Assembly: GCA_001438205.1 (NCBI GenBank)
Contig: LICG01000001.1
Coordinates: 62,001-126,000, forward strand
Source: Cryomorphaceae bacterium BACL7 MAG-120322-bin74
Lineage (GTDB): Bacteria; Bacteroidota; Bacteroidia; Flavobacteriales; Schleiferiaceae
Direction: 5' to 3'
Length of the DNA stretch: 64,000 nt
Shown here: one piece after another, positions 48,420-58,690 of the stretch
Layout of the letters: each line of letters opens with the position of its first letter
How positions within the stretch are numbered: the stretch's first letter is position 1
Notes under the pieces: generated by a model
Databases searched by the model: none
Told to the model about the DNA's origin: nothing
What the model saw: only the letters and a program-made list of their open reading frames with translations
Program-made: the position numbers and the translations under genes

Positions 48420-48614
48420 ATGTTAGTTATTCAAGTAAAAGAAGGCGAAGGAATCGACCGCGCGCTCAAGCGCTACAAGCGTAAATTCGACCGCACGCAA
48501 ACCATGCGTCAATTACGCAAGCGTCAAGCCTTTGTAAAGCCTTCCGTTAGCCGTCGCGAAGAATTCATTAAAGCGGCCTACGTGCAAGATTTGCGCATCA
48601 AGGAAGCAGAATAA
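48420..48614 (+). CDS. rpsU: 30S ribosomal protein bS21
   Basis: A 64-residue basic protein of the small-subunit platform near the 16S rRNA 3' end. Sequence markers: MLVIQVKEGEGIDRALKRYK, FDRTQTMRQLRKRQAFVKPS. Length is normal. In Flavobacterium johnsoniae, bS21 with bS6 and bS18 forms the pocket that hides the anti-SD, and low bS21 derepresses SD-dependent mRNAs such as rpsU. The strong SD here fits that loop. Monocistronic: promoter just upstream and terminator just after. Confidence 0.96.
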   Translation: MLVIQVKEGEGIDRALKRYKRKFDRTQTMRQLRKRQAFVKPSVSRREEFIKAAYVQDLRIKEAE

Positions 48615-48636
48615 TCTCTGCAGACTTAATCATATT

Positions 48637-48671
48637 GCCCCGGGAAGAAGTATCTTCTCGGGGCTTTTTTT
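48637..48671 (+). terminator. Intrinsic terminator of rpsU
   Basis: GCCCCGGGAAGAAG (48637-48650) pairs with CTTCTCGGGGC (48654-48664), imperfect stem, 3-base loop, followed by seven T. It ends 12 bases before the recombinase gene. Confidence 0.8.
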
Positions 48672-48683
48672 AGATCCCATCAG

Positions 48684-49577
48684 ATGACTTCATACAGCGA
48701 TACGCTTCAATCATACCAGGATTACCTCATCTTGGAGCGTAGGTTGTCTACAGCAACGGCAAAGGCATATGGAATTGATGTCGCGCAATGGATGACATTT
48801 CTTGAATGGGAAATAGGCATAACCCAGGCGGAAGAAGCAAACCGCAGTCATGTCCGGTCTTGGTTGGCACAATTGGTCGACCGTGGCATAGACCATCGAT
48901 CCGTGAACCGTAAGCTTTCCACATTGCGGTCTTTCTACAAATTCATTCTCGCCACAACGCCTTTGGAACAAAATCCAGCGGTTGGAATTCCTGCCCTCAA
49001 GGAGAAAAAGCGATTGGTTCGCGCATTAACTCAAGAGGAAGTAGAGTCGCTTTTAGACCCCGTGTCTTTCCCTGTAACAGAAGAGGGAGAGCGCGACAGA
49101 TTTTTATTGTTCACCCTATACGCATTTGGATTGCGCAGAGCAGAGCTTATAGGGTTGACGCATGGCGCAGTATCCTTGTTCGAAAAGGTCATTCGTGTGG
49201 TGGGAAAGCGAAATAAAGAAAGAATGCTGCCCATGCTTCCGGAATGGGAACAGGCCTATGTGAATTTTCTATCAAGGCAGACATGGATCGCATCATCAGC
49301 CCCCGTATTCCAAACCCTTGATCAAAAACCACTCCCTCCTCGAGTTGTATATTCCCTTGTTCATGCGTATCTTCAAAAAGCAAGTAGCATTGAAATCAAA
49401 AGCCCGCATGTCCTGCGACACACTTTTGCGACACATCTACTTGAGATGGGGGCCGATCTCTCTGCGATTCGCAGTCTTCTAGGCCATGCGAATTTGTCGG
49501 CTACGCAGATTTACACGCACGCCTCCATGGAACAACTAAAGCGTGTGTATCATGAATCGCATCCGAAAGGCCGCTAG
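48684..49577 (+). CDS. xerC: Tyrosine recombinase XerC/XerD
   Basis: Site-specific recombinase that resolves chromosome dimers. The 297-residue protein has the N-terminal SAM-like core-binding domain (1-~95) and the catalytic domain with all active-site residues: Arg151 (GLRRAEL), Lys175 (VGKRNKER), His242 and Arg245 (HVLRHTFATH), His268 (LLGHANL) and Tyr277 (TQIYTH). Size and full similarity to housekeeping Xer enzymes, and the core-gene neighbourhood, argue against a mobile-element integrase. XerC and XerD are hard to tell apart by eye, so the symbol is provisional. hpf follows 20 bases later. Confidence 0.9.
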   Translation: MTSYSDTLQSYQDYLILERRLSTATAKAYGIDVAQWMTFLEWEIGITQAEEANRSHVRSWLAQLVDRGIDHRSVNRKLSTLRSFYKFILATTPLEQNPAVGIPALKEKKRLVRALTQEEVESLLDPVSFPVTEEGERDRFLLFTLYAFGLRRAELIGLTHGAVSLFEKVIRVVGKRNKERMLPMLPEWEQAYVNFLSRQTWIASSAPVFQTLDQKPLPPRVVYSLVHAYLQKASSIEIKSPHVLRHTFATHLLEMGADLSAIRSLLGHANLSATQIYTHASMEQLKRVYHESHPKGR

Positions 49578-49597
49578 GGTGCATAATTTTATCTCTT

Positions 49598-49906
49598 ATG
49601 CAAGTAGCTGTTCATTCTATTCATTTTAAGGCAAGTAGTCGTTTACTCCAATTCATCGAAAAGAAAGTGACGTCCATTTCGAAATTCTCAGATAGAGCAA
49701 ATAGGGCTTCGGTTTTCCTGCGGCTGGATAATAATCACATCAAGGCGAATAAGATCGCGGAAGTGTGCATCCAACTTCCAGGTAAAGAAGTCGTTGTAAG
49801 GAAAGAGGCAAGCACCTTCGAAAAATCAGTCACCCTGGCCATCGATTCTATGCGACGAATCGTCAAACGAAGCAAGGCAAAAAACTTGTCAAAGAAAAAG
49901 CGTTAG
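49598..49906 (+). CDS. hpf: Ribosome hibernation-promoting factor, short form (HPF/YfiA family)
   Basis: A 102-residue protein that binds the 30S subunit in the mRNA/tRNA channel and inactivates ribosomes in stationary phase. It begins MQVAVHSIHFKASSRLLQFI, continues with the conserved beta-alpha-beta core (VFLRLDNNHIKANKIAEVCI) and a helix with IDSMRRIVKRSKAK. It lacks the C-terminal dimerisation domain of long HPF, so it is the short type. A TAATTTTA element (49584-49591) lies six bases before the start and may be a weak leaderless promoter; otherwise it is read with the recombinase gene. Confidence 0.92.
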   Translation: MQVAVHSIHFKASSRLLQFIEKKVTSISKFSDRANRASVFLRLDNNHIKANKIAEVCIQLPGKEVVVRKEASTFEKSVTLAIDSMRRIVKRSKAKNLSKKKR

Positions 49907-49913
49907 TTAGCGC

Positions 49914-49943
49914 TTGTAGACATCCTTTTATTTTCTACATTTG
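49914..49943 (+). promoter_or_regulatory. Promoter of the tRNA-tuf-secE-nusG cluster
   Basis: TTG (49914-49916), 19-base spacer and perfect TACATTTG (49936-49943): the best full match to the Bacteroidota -33/-7 promoter in the window. The first tRNA begins 87 bases downstream; the leader holds a small GCTGC/GCAGC hairpin. Confidence 0.7.
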
Positions 49944-50030
49944 CAGTCCGTTTGAAAATAGCGGGAAAGCTGCTATGCAGCAACGTTCTTTTTTAATGCA
50001 TTGCTAAGGACCACTTGTCCTTGATTGTTT

Positions 50031-50103
50031 GCCAGCATAGCTCAGTTGGTAGAGCCACTGATTTGTAATCAGTAGGTCGGGGGTTCGAGTCCCTCTGCTG
50101 GCT
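50031..50103 (+). tRNA. tRNA-Thr (anticodon TGT)
   Basis: A 73-base cloverleaf: acceptor GCCAGCA/TGCTGGC, anticodon stem ACTGA/TCAGT with loop TTTGTAA (TGT, reads ACA), T-loop GGTTCGAGT. The 3' CCA is not encoded. First of four clustered tRNAs before tuf. Confidence 0.96.
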
Positions 50104-50145
50104 CAAAGATGGTCGTCTAGCAAGCGTTAATTTTACGGGTAAAAA

Positions 50146-50227
50146 GGGAGTGTCGCATAGTGGCTATTGCAGCAGACTGTAAATCTGTCACCTTACGGTA
50201 TCGTTGGTTCGAGTCCATCCACTCCCA
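50146..50227 (+). tRNA. tRNA-Tyr (anticodon GTA)
   Basis: An 82-base class II tRNA with acceptor GGGAGTG/CACTCCC, anticodon stem GCAGA/TCTGT region with loop CTGTAAA (GTA), and a long variable arm as expected for bacterial tRNA-Tyr. CCA is not encoded. Confidence 0.96.
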
Positions 50228-50233
50228 CAAATC

Positions 50234-50306
50234 GCGGAAGTAGCTCAGTTGGTAGAGCATCAGCCTTCCAAGCTGAGGGTCGCGGGTTCGAACCCCGTCT
50301 TCCGCT
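50234..50306 (+). tRNA. tRNA-Gly (anticodon TCC)
   Basis: A 73-base cloverleaf: acceptor GCGGAAG/CTTCCGC, anticodon stem CAGC/GCTG with loop CTTCCAA (TCC, reads GGA/GGG), T-loop GGTTCGAAC. CCA is not encoded. Six bases after tRNA-Tyr. Confidence 0.96.
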
Positions 50307-50318
50307 CATGACACATCA

Positions 50319-50390
50319 GCCGATGTAGCTCAGGGGTAGAGCGTTTCCTTGGTAAGGAAAAGGTCAGGGGTTCAATTCCCCTCATTGGCT
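50319..50390 (+). tRNA. tRNA-Thr (anticodon GGT)
   Basis: A 72-base cloverleaf: acceptor GCCGATG/CATTGGC with a G-T pair, anticodon stem TTTCC/GGAAA with loop TTGGTAA (GGT, reads ACC/ACT). CCA is not encoded. It lies 47 bases before the tuf start. Confidence 0.96.
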
Positions 50391-50437
50391 CAACAATGAC
50401 TTCTTTCTTTGGGTTCAATCACTTAATCTTAAATCAA

Positions 50438-51625
<1,188 letters not shown>

Positions 51626-51648
51626 TTGTACATCAAAGAAGGAAGTAA

Positions 51649-51677
51649 GGTGTCCCGGGTTTCCGGGATACCTTTTT
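51649..51677 (+). terminator. Intrinsic terminator after tuf
   Basis: GGTGTCCCGG (51649-51658) pairs with CCGGGATACC (51663-51672), 4-base loop, followed by five T. It sits seven bases before tRNA-Trp, so it may limit readthrough from tuf into secE-nusG. Confidence 0.8.
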
Positions 51678-51683
51678 CCATCT

Positions 51684-51754
51684 ACGGGTGTAGTTCAAGG
51701 GTAGAATAGTGGTCTCCAAAACCATTGATGGGAGTTCGAATCTCTCCACCCGTG
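51684..51754 (+). tRNA. tRNA-Trp (anticodon CCA)
   Basis: A 71-base cloverleaf: acceptor ACGGGTG/CACCCGT, discriminator G, anticodon loop CTCCAAA (CCA). No encoded 3' CCA. Between tuf and secE as in most Bacteroidota. Confidence 0.95.
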
Positions 51755-51781
51755 CAATCAACGTTTAACCAAGGGAATCCC

Positions 51782-51976
51782 ATGGAATCAGTTCGTCAAT
51801 ATCTCAAAGAATCCTACTCCGAGTTCATGCACCGCGTGACTTGGCCAACATGGATTAGCTTGCAAAAGAGTACCCTTGTGGTCATTGCAGGTTCTTTGGT
51901 TTTTGCTTTGGTCATATATGCCATGGACAAAGTGATTACCCAGGTGGTTGGTTTCGTTTATGAACTTTTAGCTTAA
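51782..51976 (+). CDS. secE: Preprotein translocase subunit SecE
   Basis: A 64-residue subunit of the SecYEG channel. It begins at ATG 51782 (MESVRQYLKESYSEFMHRVT); the longer open frame would start inside tRNA-Trp and is rejected. The conserved amphipathic segment with RVTWPTW precedes the single membrane helix (about 29-50). Single-helix short SecE is usual outside Gammaproteobacteria. nusG follows after four bases. Confidence 0.95.
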   Translation: MESVRQYLKESYSEFMHRVTWPTWISLQKSTLVVIAGSLVFALVIYAMDKVITQVVGFVYELLA

Positions 51977-51980
51977 ACGA

Positions 51981-52535
51981 ATGAGCACGCATGAAGGAAT
52001 GAATTGGTATGTGGTTCGGGCTATTAGTGGCCAGGAGGCCAAAACCAAACATTACATTGAAACGGAGATTACCCGCATGGGTATGACCGATCTATTGGGT
52101 CAGATTTTGATCCCGACAGAAAAGGTATATCAGGTCCGAAATGGAAAAAAAGTGCTGAAAGAGCGCAACTTCTTTCCCGGCTACATCATGGTAGAAGGCA
52201 TTTTGACGGGTGAATTTGTTCACACGATAAAAAACATTCCTGGTGTGATTGGTTTTCTTGGCGAAACAAAAGGGGGTGAACCCACCCCATTGCGTTTGAG
52301 CGAAGTAAACCGCATGCTTGGTAAAGTGGATGAGTTAGCAGAATCATCTGACATGGTCGCCATTCCCTTTGTGATTGGTGAATCTGTAAAGGTTATTGAT
52401 GGACCTTTCCGTGATTTTGTCGGATTGGTTGAAAAAATCCATGAAGACAAGCGCAAGTTGGAGGTGATGGTCAAAATTTTTGGTCGTCGCACACCGCTTG
52501 AATTAAGCTTTATGCAAGTTGAAAAAGAAAATTAA
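51981..52535 (+). CDS. nusG: Transcription termination/antitermination protein NusG
   Basis: A 184-residue RNA-polymerase-binding factor. The NGN domain (about 8-115) begins NWYVVRAISGQEAKTKHYIE and includes FFPGYIMVEG. The KOW domain follows (about 130-175) with VKVIDGPFRDFVGLVEKI. Couples transcription to translation and affects pausing and Rho activity. Located between secE and rplK as in most bacteria. Confidence 0.97.
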   Translation: MSTHEGMNWYVVRAISGQEAKTKHYIETEITRMGMTDLLGQILIPTEKVYQVRNGKKVLKERNFFPGYIMVEGILTGEFVHTIKNIPGVIGFLGETKGGEPTPLRLSEVNRMLGKVDELAESSDMVAIPFVIGESVKVIDGPFRDFVGLVEKIHEDKRKLEVMVKIFGRRTPLELSFMQVEKEN

Positions 52536-52555
52536 AACGGCGTGAGCTCCCGTTC

Positions 52556-52589
52556 GTCTCGTAAGTAGAGCTTCCAACTACGAAGAGAC
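52556..52589 (+). promoter_or_regulatory. Stem-loop in the rplK leader, candidate L1 autoregulatory site
   Basis: Two perfect helices, GTCTC (52556-52560)/GAGAC (52585-52589) and GTAG (52565-52568)/CTAC (52578-52581), flank an asymmetric internal loop (GTAA against GAA). L1 represses the rplK-rplA mRNA in other bacteria by binding two helices joined by an asymmetric loop. This is the only notable structure in the 94-base nusG-rplK gap. Confidence 0.4.
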
Positions 52590-52629
52590 AAAATAGGCTG
52601 TCAAATAAAGCAAAAAAGAACAACAGAAA

Positions 52630-53073
52630 ATGGCGAAAGAAATCAGTGCGATGATCAAGTTGCAAGTCCGAGGTGGCGCCGCAAACCCTTCTCCTCCCGT
52701 AGGTCCAGCCTTGGGTGCGAAGGGGGTGAACATCATGGAATTCTGCAAGCAGTTCAATGCACGTACGCAAGAAAAGCAAGGCAAGCTGTTGCCCGTTGTT
52801 ATTACGGTATATACAGATAAGTCTTTTGATTTCATCGTAAAGCAACCCCCAGTGGCTGTTCAATTATTGGAAGCGGCGAAGCTTAAAAGTGGATCCGGAG
52901 TACCTAACCGCGAGAAAGTGGGTAAGGTAACCTGGGCTCAAGTTCAAGTAATCGCAGAAGATAAAATGGTAGACCTGAATTGCTTCACGATTGACTCGGC
53001 GATGTCTATGGTCGCGGGCACAGCTCGTAGCATGGGACTCAACGTAACCGGAGTAAAACCGAGTAACAATTAA
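52630..53073 (+). CDS. rplK: 50S ribosomal protein uL11
   Basis: A 147-residue protein of the ribosomal stalk base, contacting elongation factors. Begins [20 protein letters not shown], with the family segments [20 protein letters not shown], and C-terminal RNA-binding [20 protein letters not shown]. Normal length. First gene of rplK-rplA, with a structured leader upstream. Confidence 0.98.
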   Translation: MAKEISAMIKLQVRGGAANPSPPVGPALGAKGVNIMEFCKQFNARTQEKQGKLLPVVITVYTDKSFDFIVKQPPVAVQLLEAAKLKSGSGVPNREKVGKVTWAQVQVIAEDKMVDLNCFTIDSAMSMVAGTARSMGLNVTGVKPSNN

Positions 53074-53084
53074 TTCTCTATATC

Positions 53085-53774
53085 ATGGCAAAATTGACAA
53101 AAAAGCAAAAAGCCGCTGAGGAGAAAATTGTTCCCGGCAAACTGTATTCTTTAGATGAGGCATCTGCCTTAGTTAAAGAAGTAAGCACAACCAAGTTCGA
53201 TGGATCTGTGGATCTAGCCGTTCGTTTGGGTGTTGACCCCCGTAAAGCCAATCAAATGGTGCGTGGTGTGGTTAGCCTTCCTAACGGAACAGGTAAGAGC
53301 ATTCGCGTCCTCGCTTTGGTTACCCCTGACAAAGAAGCTGAAGCAAGAGAAGCTGGAGCTGACTTTGTGGGTATGGACGAATACTTGGACAAGATTAAAG
53401 GCGGATGGACAGATATTGATGTGATCATCACTGTCCCTGCTGCGATGGGTAAACTCGGACCTTTGGGTCGTGTGTTAGGTCCACGTGGTTTGATGCCGAA
53501 TCCCAAGTCTGGTACAGTAACCATGGATGTTGCGAAAGCAGTAGCCGAGGTGAAAGCAGGTAAGATTGATTTCAAGGTAGACCGTTACGGCATCGTGCAT
53601 GCTGGAATTGGTAAGGTGTCTTTCACCGCCGAGCAAATCAAGGAGAATGCGGACGAGCTCATTAAGACACTCGTGCGCATGAAGCCAACCTCTGCGAAAG
53701 GTACCTATGTCAAGAGCATCACATTGAGCCCTACGATGGGCCCAGGTGTTCCCGTTGAAGCGAAAAACGCCTAA
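53085..53774 (+). CDS. rplA: 50S ribosomal protein uL1
   Basis: A 229-residue protein of the L1 stalk that moves deacylated tRNA out of the E site, and translational repressor of its own operon in well-studied bacteria. Conserved segments: [59 protein letters not shown] and [16 protein letters not shown]. Eleven bases after rplK. Confidence 0.98.
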   Translation: MAKLTKKQKAAEEKIVPGKLYSLDEASALVKEVSTTKFDGSVDLAVRLGVDPRKANQMVRGVVSLPNGTGKSIRVLALVTPDKEAEAREAGADFVGMDEYLDKIKGGWTDIDVIITVPAAMGKLGPLGRVLGPRGLMPNPKSGTVTMDVAKAVAEVKAGKIDFKVDRYGIVHAGIGKVSFTAEQIKENADELIKTLVRMKPTSAKGTYVKSITLSPTMGPGVPVEAKNA

Positions 53775-53786
53775 TGCGATAGTCCT

Positions 53787-54311
53787 ATGACCCGCGAAGA
53801 AAAGAATCAACTTATCGAAGACCTCACCGCCACGTTGGAATCAACGGCGACGGTGTACATCACGGACATTGCTGGTTTGGATGCAGAAAACACGAGCAAC
53901 TTGCGTCGTGCCTGCTACAAAGCAGACATTAAAATGACCGTGGTCAAGAACGCCCTCTTGTTGAAGGCCATGGAACGCTCTACCAAGGATTTTGGTGAGC
54001 TTACTGCGGTTCTAAAGGGCAACTCAAGCATCATGATTGCAGAGGCCGGAAACGCTCCTGCAAAATTGATTAAAGAATTCCGCAAGAAGAGCAAAAAGCC
54101 CGTCTTGAAAGGAGCCTATGTGGAAGAGTCGATTTATATCGGCGACGACCTGCTTGATACTTTGACCAACTTGAAGTCGAAGAACGAACTAATTGGGGAC
54201 GTTATCCTGTTACTACAGAGCCCGATGAAGAACGTTATTTCAGGTCTTCAAGCTGGTGGTGGCCAAACCATTGCTGGTTTGATCAAGGCGCTGGAAGAGC
54301 GCAATTCCTAA
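53787..54311 (+). CDS. rplJ: 50S ribosomal protein uL10
   Basis: A 174-residue scaffold of the L7/L12 stalk. Starts MTREEKNQLIEDLTATLEST, contains LRRACYKADIKMTVVKNALL and a C-terminal helix (GGQTIAGLIKALEERNS) where L7/L12 dimers bind. Twelve bases separate it from rplA, so no room for a long L10 leader of the Firmicutes kind. Confidence 0.97.
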   Translation: MTREEKNQLIEDLTATLESTATVYITDIAGLDAENTSNLRRACYKADIKMTVVKNALLLKAMERSTKDFGELTAVLKGNSSIMIAEAGNAPAKLIKEFRKKSKKPVLKGAYVEESIYIGDDLLDTLTNLKSKNELIGDVILLLQSPMKNVISGLQAGGGQTIAGLIKALEERNS

Positions 54312-54375
54312 CCCCTGTACGCACTCACGCTTCCAACAACGTGCTTTTTAATTAGAAATCTCAAACTCAACCAAA

Positions 54376-54753
54376 ATGGCTGATATCAAATCACTCGGAG
54401 ACTCTTTGGTCAACCTGACTGTTAAAGAAGTTAACGAACTCGCAACTTACCTTAAAGACGAATATGGCATTGAGCCTGCTGCTGCTGCTGTAGCTGTAGC
54501 TGCTGGACCTGCTGCTAGTGGCGAAGCTGCTGCTGAAGAGAAGACTTCTTTTGATGTCATCTTGAAGAGCGCTGGCGCTTCTAAATTGGCCGTCGTTAAG
54601 GTCGTAAAAGAACTCACTGGACTTGGCTTGAAAGAAGCGAAGGACGCTGTGGATGCTGCACCTGCTCCTATCAAGGAAGGCGTCAGCAAGGACGAAGCAG
54701 AAGCCCTCAAGAAGCAACTTGAAGAGGCTGGTGCTGAAGTAGAGCTCAAGTAA
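54376..54753 (+). CDS. rplL: 50S ribosomal protein bL12 (L7/L12)
   Basis: A 125-residue stalk protein, present in several copies per ribosome, that recruits translational GTPases. N-terminal dimerisation helix ([20 protein letters not shown]), an Ala-rich flexible hinge (about 36-52), and the C-terminal domain with [20 protein letters not shown] and [15 protein letters not shown]. Followed by a strong hairpin before rpoB. Confidence 0.98.
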   Translation: MADIKSLGDSLVNLTVKEVNELATYLKDEYGIEPAAAAVAVAAGPAASGEAAAEEKTSFDVILKSAGASKLAVVKVVKELTGLGLKEAKDAVDAAPAPIKEGVSKDEAEALKKQLEEAGAEVELK

Positions 54754-54772
54754 GAGCCCTAATAAACTCTCA

Positions 54773-54815
54773 GGTTTAGGCCCTTGGAACTTCGGTTCCA
54801 AGGCCTAAACCTTTT
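54773..54815 (+). terminator. Terminator/attenuator between rplL and rpoB
   Basis: A long stem GGTTTAGGCCCTTGGAAC (54773-54790) / GTTCCAAGGCCTAAACC (54795-54811) with one bulged C and a TTCG tetraloop closed by C-G, followed by four T. Stable but with a short T-tract, suiting partial termination that lowers rpoBC relative to ribosomal protein genes. Confidence 0.85.
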
Positions 54816-54851
54816 CGTATTTCATTCATATTCATCAATCTGTCGAGCTCC

Positions 54852-57800
54852 ATGGCGCACGTTCAACCGCGAATCAATTTCTCCTCAACCTTCGCACAGG
54901 CGGATTGCCCGGATTTTCTTGATATCCAAATCAAGTCGTTCCGGGATTTTTTTCAGATCGATACCAAACCGGAGAATCGGTCAAATGAAGGCTTGTTTAA
55001 GACCTTCAATGAAAACTTCCCCATTACGGATTCCCGCAACCAGTTTGTACTGGAATTCATTGACTACTTTGTTGATCCCCCCCGTTATAGGGAGATGGAA
55101 TGCATCGAGCGCGGGCTAACCTACAGCGTGCCTCTCAAGGCCCGCCTCAAATTGTATTGTACTGACCCAGAACACGAGGACTTTGAGACCATTGTCCAGG
55201 ATGTGTATTTGGGTACGATCCCTTATATGACGCCACGTGGAACCTTCATTGTCAATGGAGCAGAGCGTGTCATCGTATCACAATTGCACCGCTCACCTGG
55301 TGTTTTCTTTGGGCAAAGCTTCCACGCCAATGGGACCAAGTTGTACTCAGCGCGTGTGATCCCATTTAAAGGTAGCTGGATCGAATTTGCTACAGACATC
55401 AACAATGTCATGTATGCGTACATCGATCGTAAGAAAAAGTTACCTGTCACTACCTTATTCCGTGCTATTGGCTACGAACGCGATAAGGACATTCTCGAAA
55501 TCTTTGACCTAGCAGAAGAAGTAAAAGTTTCTAAAGCGGGATTGAAACGCACGGTGGGTCGCAAGTTGGCTGCGCGTGTTTTAAAGTCTTGGATTGAAGA
55601 TTTCGTAGACGAGGATACGGGCGAAGTTGTTTCTATAGAGCGTAACGAAGTCATCTTGGACCGTGATACCATCCTTGAAAAGGAGCACGTAGAGTTGATC
55701 CTTGACGCCGAGGTAGCGACAATTCTGCTTCATAAAGAAGGTATTATTGAAGGAGAATACTCTATCATCTACAATACCTTACAAAAAGATCCTACCAACT
55801 CAGAAATTGAGGCTGTAGAACATATCTATCGTCAATTGCGCAATGCTGAACCACCGGACGAGGAGACCGCACGGGGCATCATTGACAAACTCTTCTTCTC
55901 TGAGCAACGCTATAGCTTAGGTGAAGTAGGTCGTTACCGCTTGAATAAAAAACTCAATCACGATATTGGGAAAGAGAAGCAAGTATTGACTAAGCAGGAT
56001 ATCATTGCTATCATTAAGTACTTGATCGAATTGATCAATTCTAAGTCAGAGATTGACGATATCGACCACTTGTCTAACCGTCGTGTTCGCACAGTGGGTG
56101 AGCAGATGGCAAACCAATTTGGCGTGGGCTTAGCCCGCATGGCCCGTACGATCCGCGAGCGAATGAACGTGCGCGATAACGAGGTCTTTACGCCGGTTGA
56201 CTTGATCAATGCCAAAACATTGAGCTCGGTCATTAATTCATTCTTCGGAACGAATCAGCTGAGCCAGTTCATGGACCAGACAAATCCTCTATCTGAAATC
56301 ACGCACAAGCGCCGTCTGTCTGCACTAGGACCCGGTGGTTTGAGTCGTGAACGTGCAGGATTTGAGGTGCGTGACGTACACTACACGCACTATGGTCGTC
56401 TTTGCCCTATCGAAACACCTGAAGGACCGAACATTGGTTTGATTTCTTCCTTGTGCGTCTATGCAAAGGTGAATAGCATGGGCTTCATTGAGACCCCATA
56501 CCGCGAGGTAAAGGATGGTCAGGTGAAGTTGGACACTACGCCGCTTTACTTTTCTGCAGAGGAGGAAGAAGAGAAGGTGATCGCCCAAGCAAATGCACCT
56601 TTAAACCAAAATGGCACATTTGTCAATGACCGTATTAAGGCACGTGACGAAGGTGACTTCCCCGTTGTTGAGCCCGCCAAGGTGGACTTAATGGACGTGG
56701 CACCAAACCAAATTGCTTCAATTTCGGCATCATTGATTCCATTTTTGGAGCATGATGATGCAAACCGTGCTTTGATGGGATCTAACATGATGCGTCAGGC
56801 GGTGCCATTGCTCCGTCCAGAAGCACCGATTGTAGGTACTGGTTTGGAACGCCAAGTAGCACATGATTCACGCGTTTTAATTAACGCAGAAGGACCTGGT
56901 ACGGTACGTTATGTTGATGCCAATGAAATTGTCATTGAATACGACCGAACGGAAGATGAAGAGTTGGTGAGCTTCGAACCCGCAACCAAATCCTATCCTT
57001 TAACCAAGTTCTTAAAGACCAACCAAAGCACGACGATCAACTTGAAGCCGATTGTTTCAAAAGGAGAGCGTGTAGATCGTGGTCAAGTTTTGTGTGAAGG
57101 TTATGCTACGCAAGGTGGAGAATTGGCCTTAGGCCGTAACCTATTGGTTGCCTTCATGCCTTGGAAAGGTTACAACTTTGAGGATGCTATTGTGATTAAC
57201 GAGCGTGTCGTTCGTGAGGATATTTTCACTTCTATCCATATTGATGAATACACCTTAGATGTCCGTGACACCAAGCTGGGTATGGAGGAATTGACTTCGG
57301 ATATACCGAACGTGAGTGAAGAGGCGACCAAAGATTTGGATGAGAATGGCATTATCCGCGTAGGTGCGGAGGTGAATCCAGGTGACATCTTGATCGGTAA
57401 AATCACACCGAAAGGTGAGAGTGACCCTTCTCCTGAAGAAAAATTGTTGCGCGCCATCTTTGGTGACAAAGCCGGTGACGTAAAGGATGCTTCATTGAAA
57501 GCTTCACCATCCCTAAGTGGAGTGGTCATTGACAAGAAATTGTTTAGCCGCAGCATGAAGGACAAGCGCCAACGTGTCCGTGACAAGGAAGAATTGGAAG
57601 CATTGGATCTTAAATTCTCTACACAGTTAGAAGAGATTCGGACGACATTCTTGGAGAAATTGGCCAAACTAGTCAGCGGCAAAACTGCCCAGGGTGTGAC
57701 GAATGATCTCAACGAAGAAGTGATTCCAAAAGGCACAAAGTTTACCTTGAAAGTGTTGAATGCTGTTGAAGATTATACGCACCTTACGGGGGGCACTTGG

Positions 57801-58658
57801 ACAACGGATGATGAGAAAAACAAACTCATCGACACACTCCTTCACAACTACAAGATCATAGTGAGCGATGTTGCCGGTGTTAACCGTCGCAACAAGTTCA
57901 CGATCAGCGTAGGGGATGAATTGCCTGCAGGTATTGTGAAAATGGCGAAGGTTATCATCGCGAAGAAGCGCAAGCTGAAAGTAGGGGATAAAATGGCTGG
58001 ACGTCACGGTAACAAGGGGATTATCGCCAAGATTGTACCTCAAGAGGACATGCCATTCCTGGAGGATGGAACGCCTGTTGATATAGTCTTAAACCCCTTG
58101 GGTGTGCCTTCCCGTATGAACATTGGTCAGATTTATGAGACGGTGTTAGGATGGGCAGGCCTCAAGACGGGTCAGAAATTCTCTGCACCCATCTTTGATG
58201 GTGCCACGTTGGACGAAATCACAGAACACACTAAAATAGCGGGTATCCCAATGTTTGGTCATACCCAGTTGTATGACGGTGGATCGGGTGATGCCTTCGA
58301 TCAGAAAGCGACTGTAGGGGTTATCTACATGTTGAAACTCGGACACATGGTGGACGACAAGATGCATGCACGCTCTATTGGTCCGTACTCGCTCATCACA
58401 CAACAGCCGTTGGGTGGTAAAGCACAGTTTGGTGGACAGCGTTTTGGTGAGATGGAAGTTTGGGCATTGGAAGCATTTGGTGCATCCAATATCCTACGTG
58501 AAATCTTGACGGTGAAGTCAGATGACGTCGTTGGACGTGCGAAGACTTATGAGGCCATTGTGAAGGGAGACCGAATGCCAGAACCTGGTATTCCAGAATC
58601 CTTTAATGTCTTGCTCCATGAGTTGCAAGGCCTTGGCTTGAAAGTATCCCTAGACTAA
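54852..58658 (+). CDS. rpoB: DNA-directed RNA polymerase subunit beta
   Basis: A 1268-residue catalytic subunit. Conserved features: N-terminal [14 protein letters not shown], the region around [20 protein letters not shown], the rifampicin pocket ([20 protein letters not shown], then [20 protein letters not shown]), [19 protein letters not shown], and the C-terminal clamp-anchoring [20 protein letters not shown]. In the rifampicin cluster the residues equivalent to E. coli D516, H526 and S531 appear wild type (FMDQ, THKR, LSALG), so no resistance change is visible. rpoC follows after 32 bases. Confidence 0.98.
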   Translation: MAHVQPRINFSSTFAQADCPDFLDIQIKSFRDFFQIDTKPENRSNEGLFKTFNENFPITDSRNQFVLEFIDYFVDPPRYREMECIERGLTYSVPLKARLKLYCTDPEHEDFETIVQDVYLGTIPYMTPRGTFIVNGAERVIVSQLHRSPGVFFGQSFHANGTKLYSARVIPFKGSWIEFATDINNVMYAYIDRKKKLPVTTLFRAIGYERDKDILEIFDLAEEVKVSKAGLKRTVGRKLAARVLKSWIEDFVDEDTGEVVSIERNEVILDRDTILEKEHVELILDAEVATILLHKEGIIEGEYSIIYNTLQKDPTNSEIEAVEHIYRQLRNAEPPDEETARGIIDKLFFSEQRYSLGEVGRYRLNKKLNHDIGKEKQVLTKQDIIAIIKYLIELINSKSEIDDIDHLSNRRVRTVGEQMANQFGVGLARMARTIRERMNVRDNEVFTPVDLINAKTLSSVINSFFGTNQLSQFMDQTNPLSEITHKRRLSALGPGGLSRERAGFEVRDVHYTHYGRLCPIETPEGPNIGLISSLCVYAKVNSMGFIETPYREVKDGQVKLDTTPLYFSAEEEEEKVIAQANAPLNQNGTFVNDRIKARDEGDFPVVEPAKVDLMDVAPNQIASISASLIPFLEHDDANRALMGSNMMRQAVPLLRPEAPIVGTGLERQVAHDSRVLINAEGPGTVRYVDANEIVIEYDRTEDEELVSFEPATKSYPLTKFLKTNQSTTINLKPIVSKGERVDRGQVLCEGYATQGGELALGRNLLVAFMPWKGYNFEDAIVINERVVREDIFTSIHIDEYTLDVRDTKLGMEELTSDIPNVSEEATKDLDENGIIRVGAEVNPGDILIGKITPKGESDPSPEEKLLRAIFGDKAGDVKDASLKASPSLSGVVIDKKLFSRSMKDKRQRVRDKEELEALDLKFSTQLEEIRTTFLEKLAKLVSGKTAQGVTNDLNEEVIPKGTKFTLKVLNAVEDYTHLTGGTWTTDDEKNKLIDTLLHNYKIIVSDVAGVNRRNKFTISVGDELPAGIVKMAKVIIAKKRKLKVGDKMAGRHGNKGIIAKIVPQEDMPFLEDGTPVDIVLNPLGVPSRMNIGQIYETVLGWAGLKTGQKFSAPIFDGATLDEITEHTKIAGIPMFGHTQLYDGGSGDAFDQKATVGVIYMLKLGHMVDDKMHARSIGPYSLITQQPLGGKAQFGGQRFGEMEVWALEAFGASNILREILTVKSDDVVGRAKTYEAIVKGDRMPEPGIPESFNVLLHELQGLGLKVSLD

Positions 58659-58690
58659 TCCGACAGATCAGGAACCTCATTTAGAATACC

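Noticed and set aside
48684-49577. Tyrosine recombinase as an integrase marking a mobile element, next to a tRNA cluster
   Set aside because: It is a full-length housekeeping Xer type between rpsU and hpf; no flanking repeats, att-like duplications of tRNA ends or cargo genes are seen.
50031-50390. tRNA cluster as repeat array
   Set aside because: The local similarity comes from four distinct tRNA genes, not a direct-repeat or CRISPR array.
57170-57736. 188-codon minus-strand ORF opposite rpoB (and a 177-codon one opposite rpoC at 60656-61189)
   Set aside because: Both lie wholly within highly conserved polymerase genes and show no recognisable domain; shadow ORFs.
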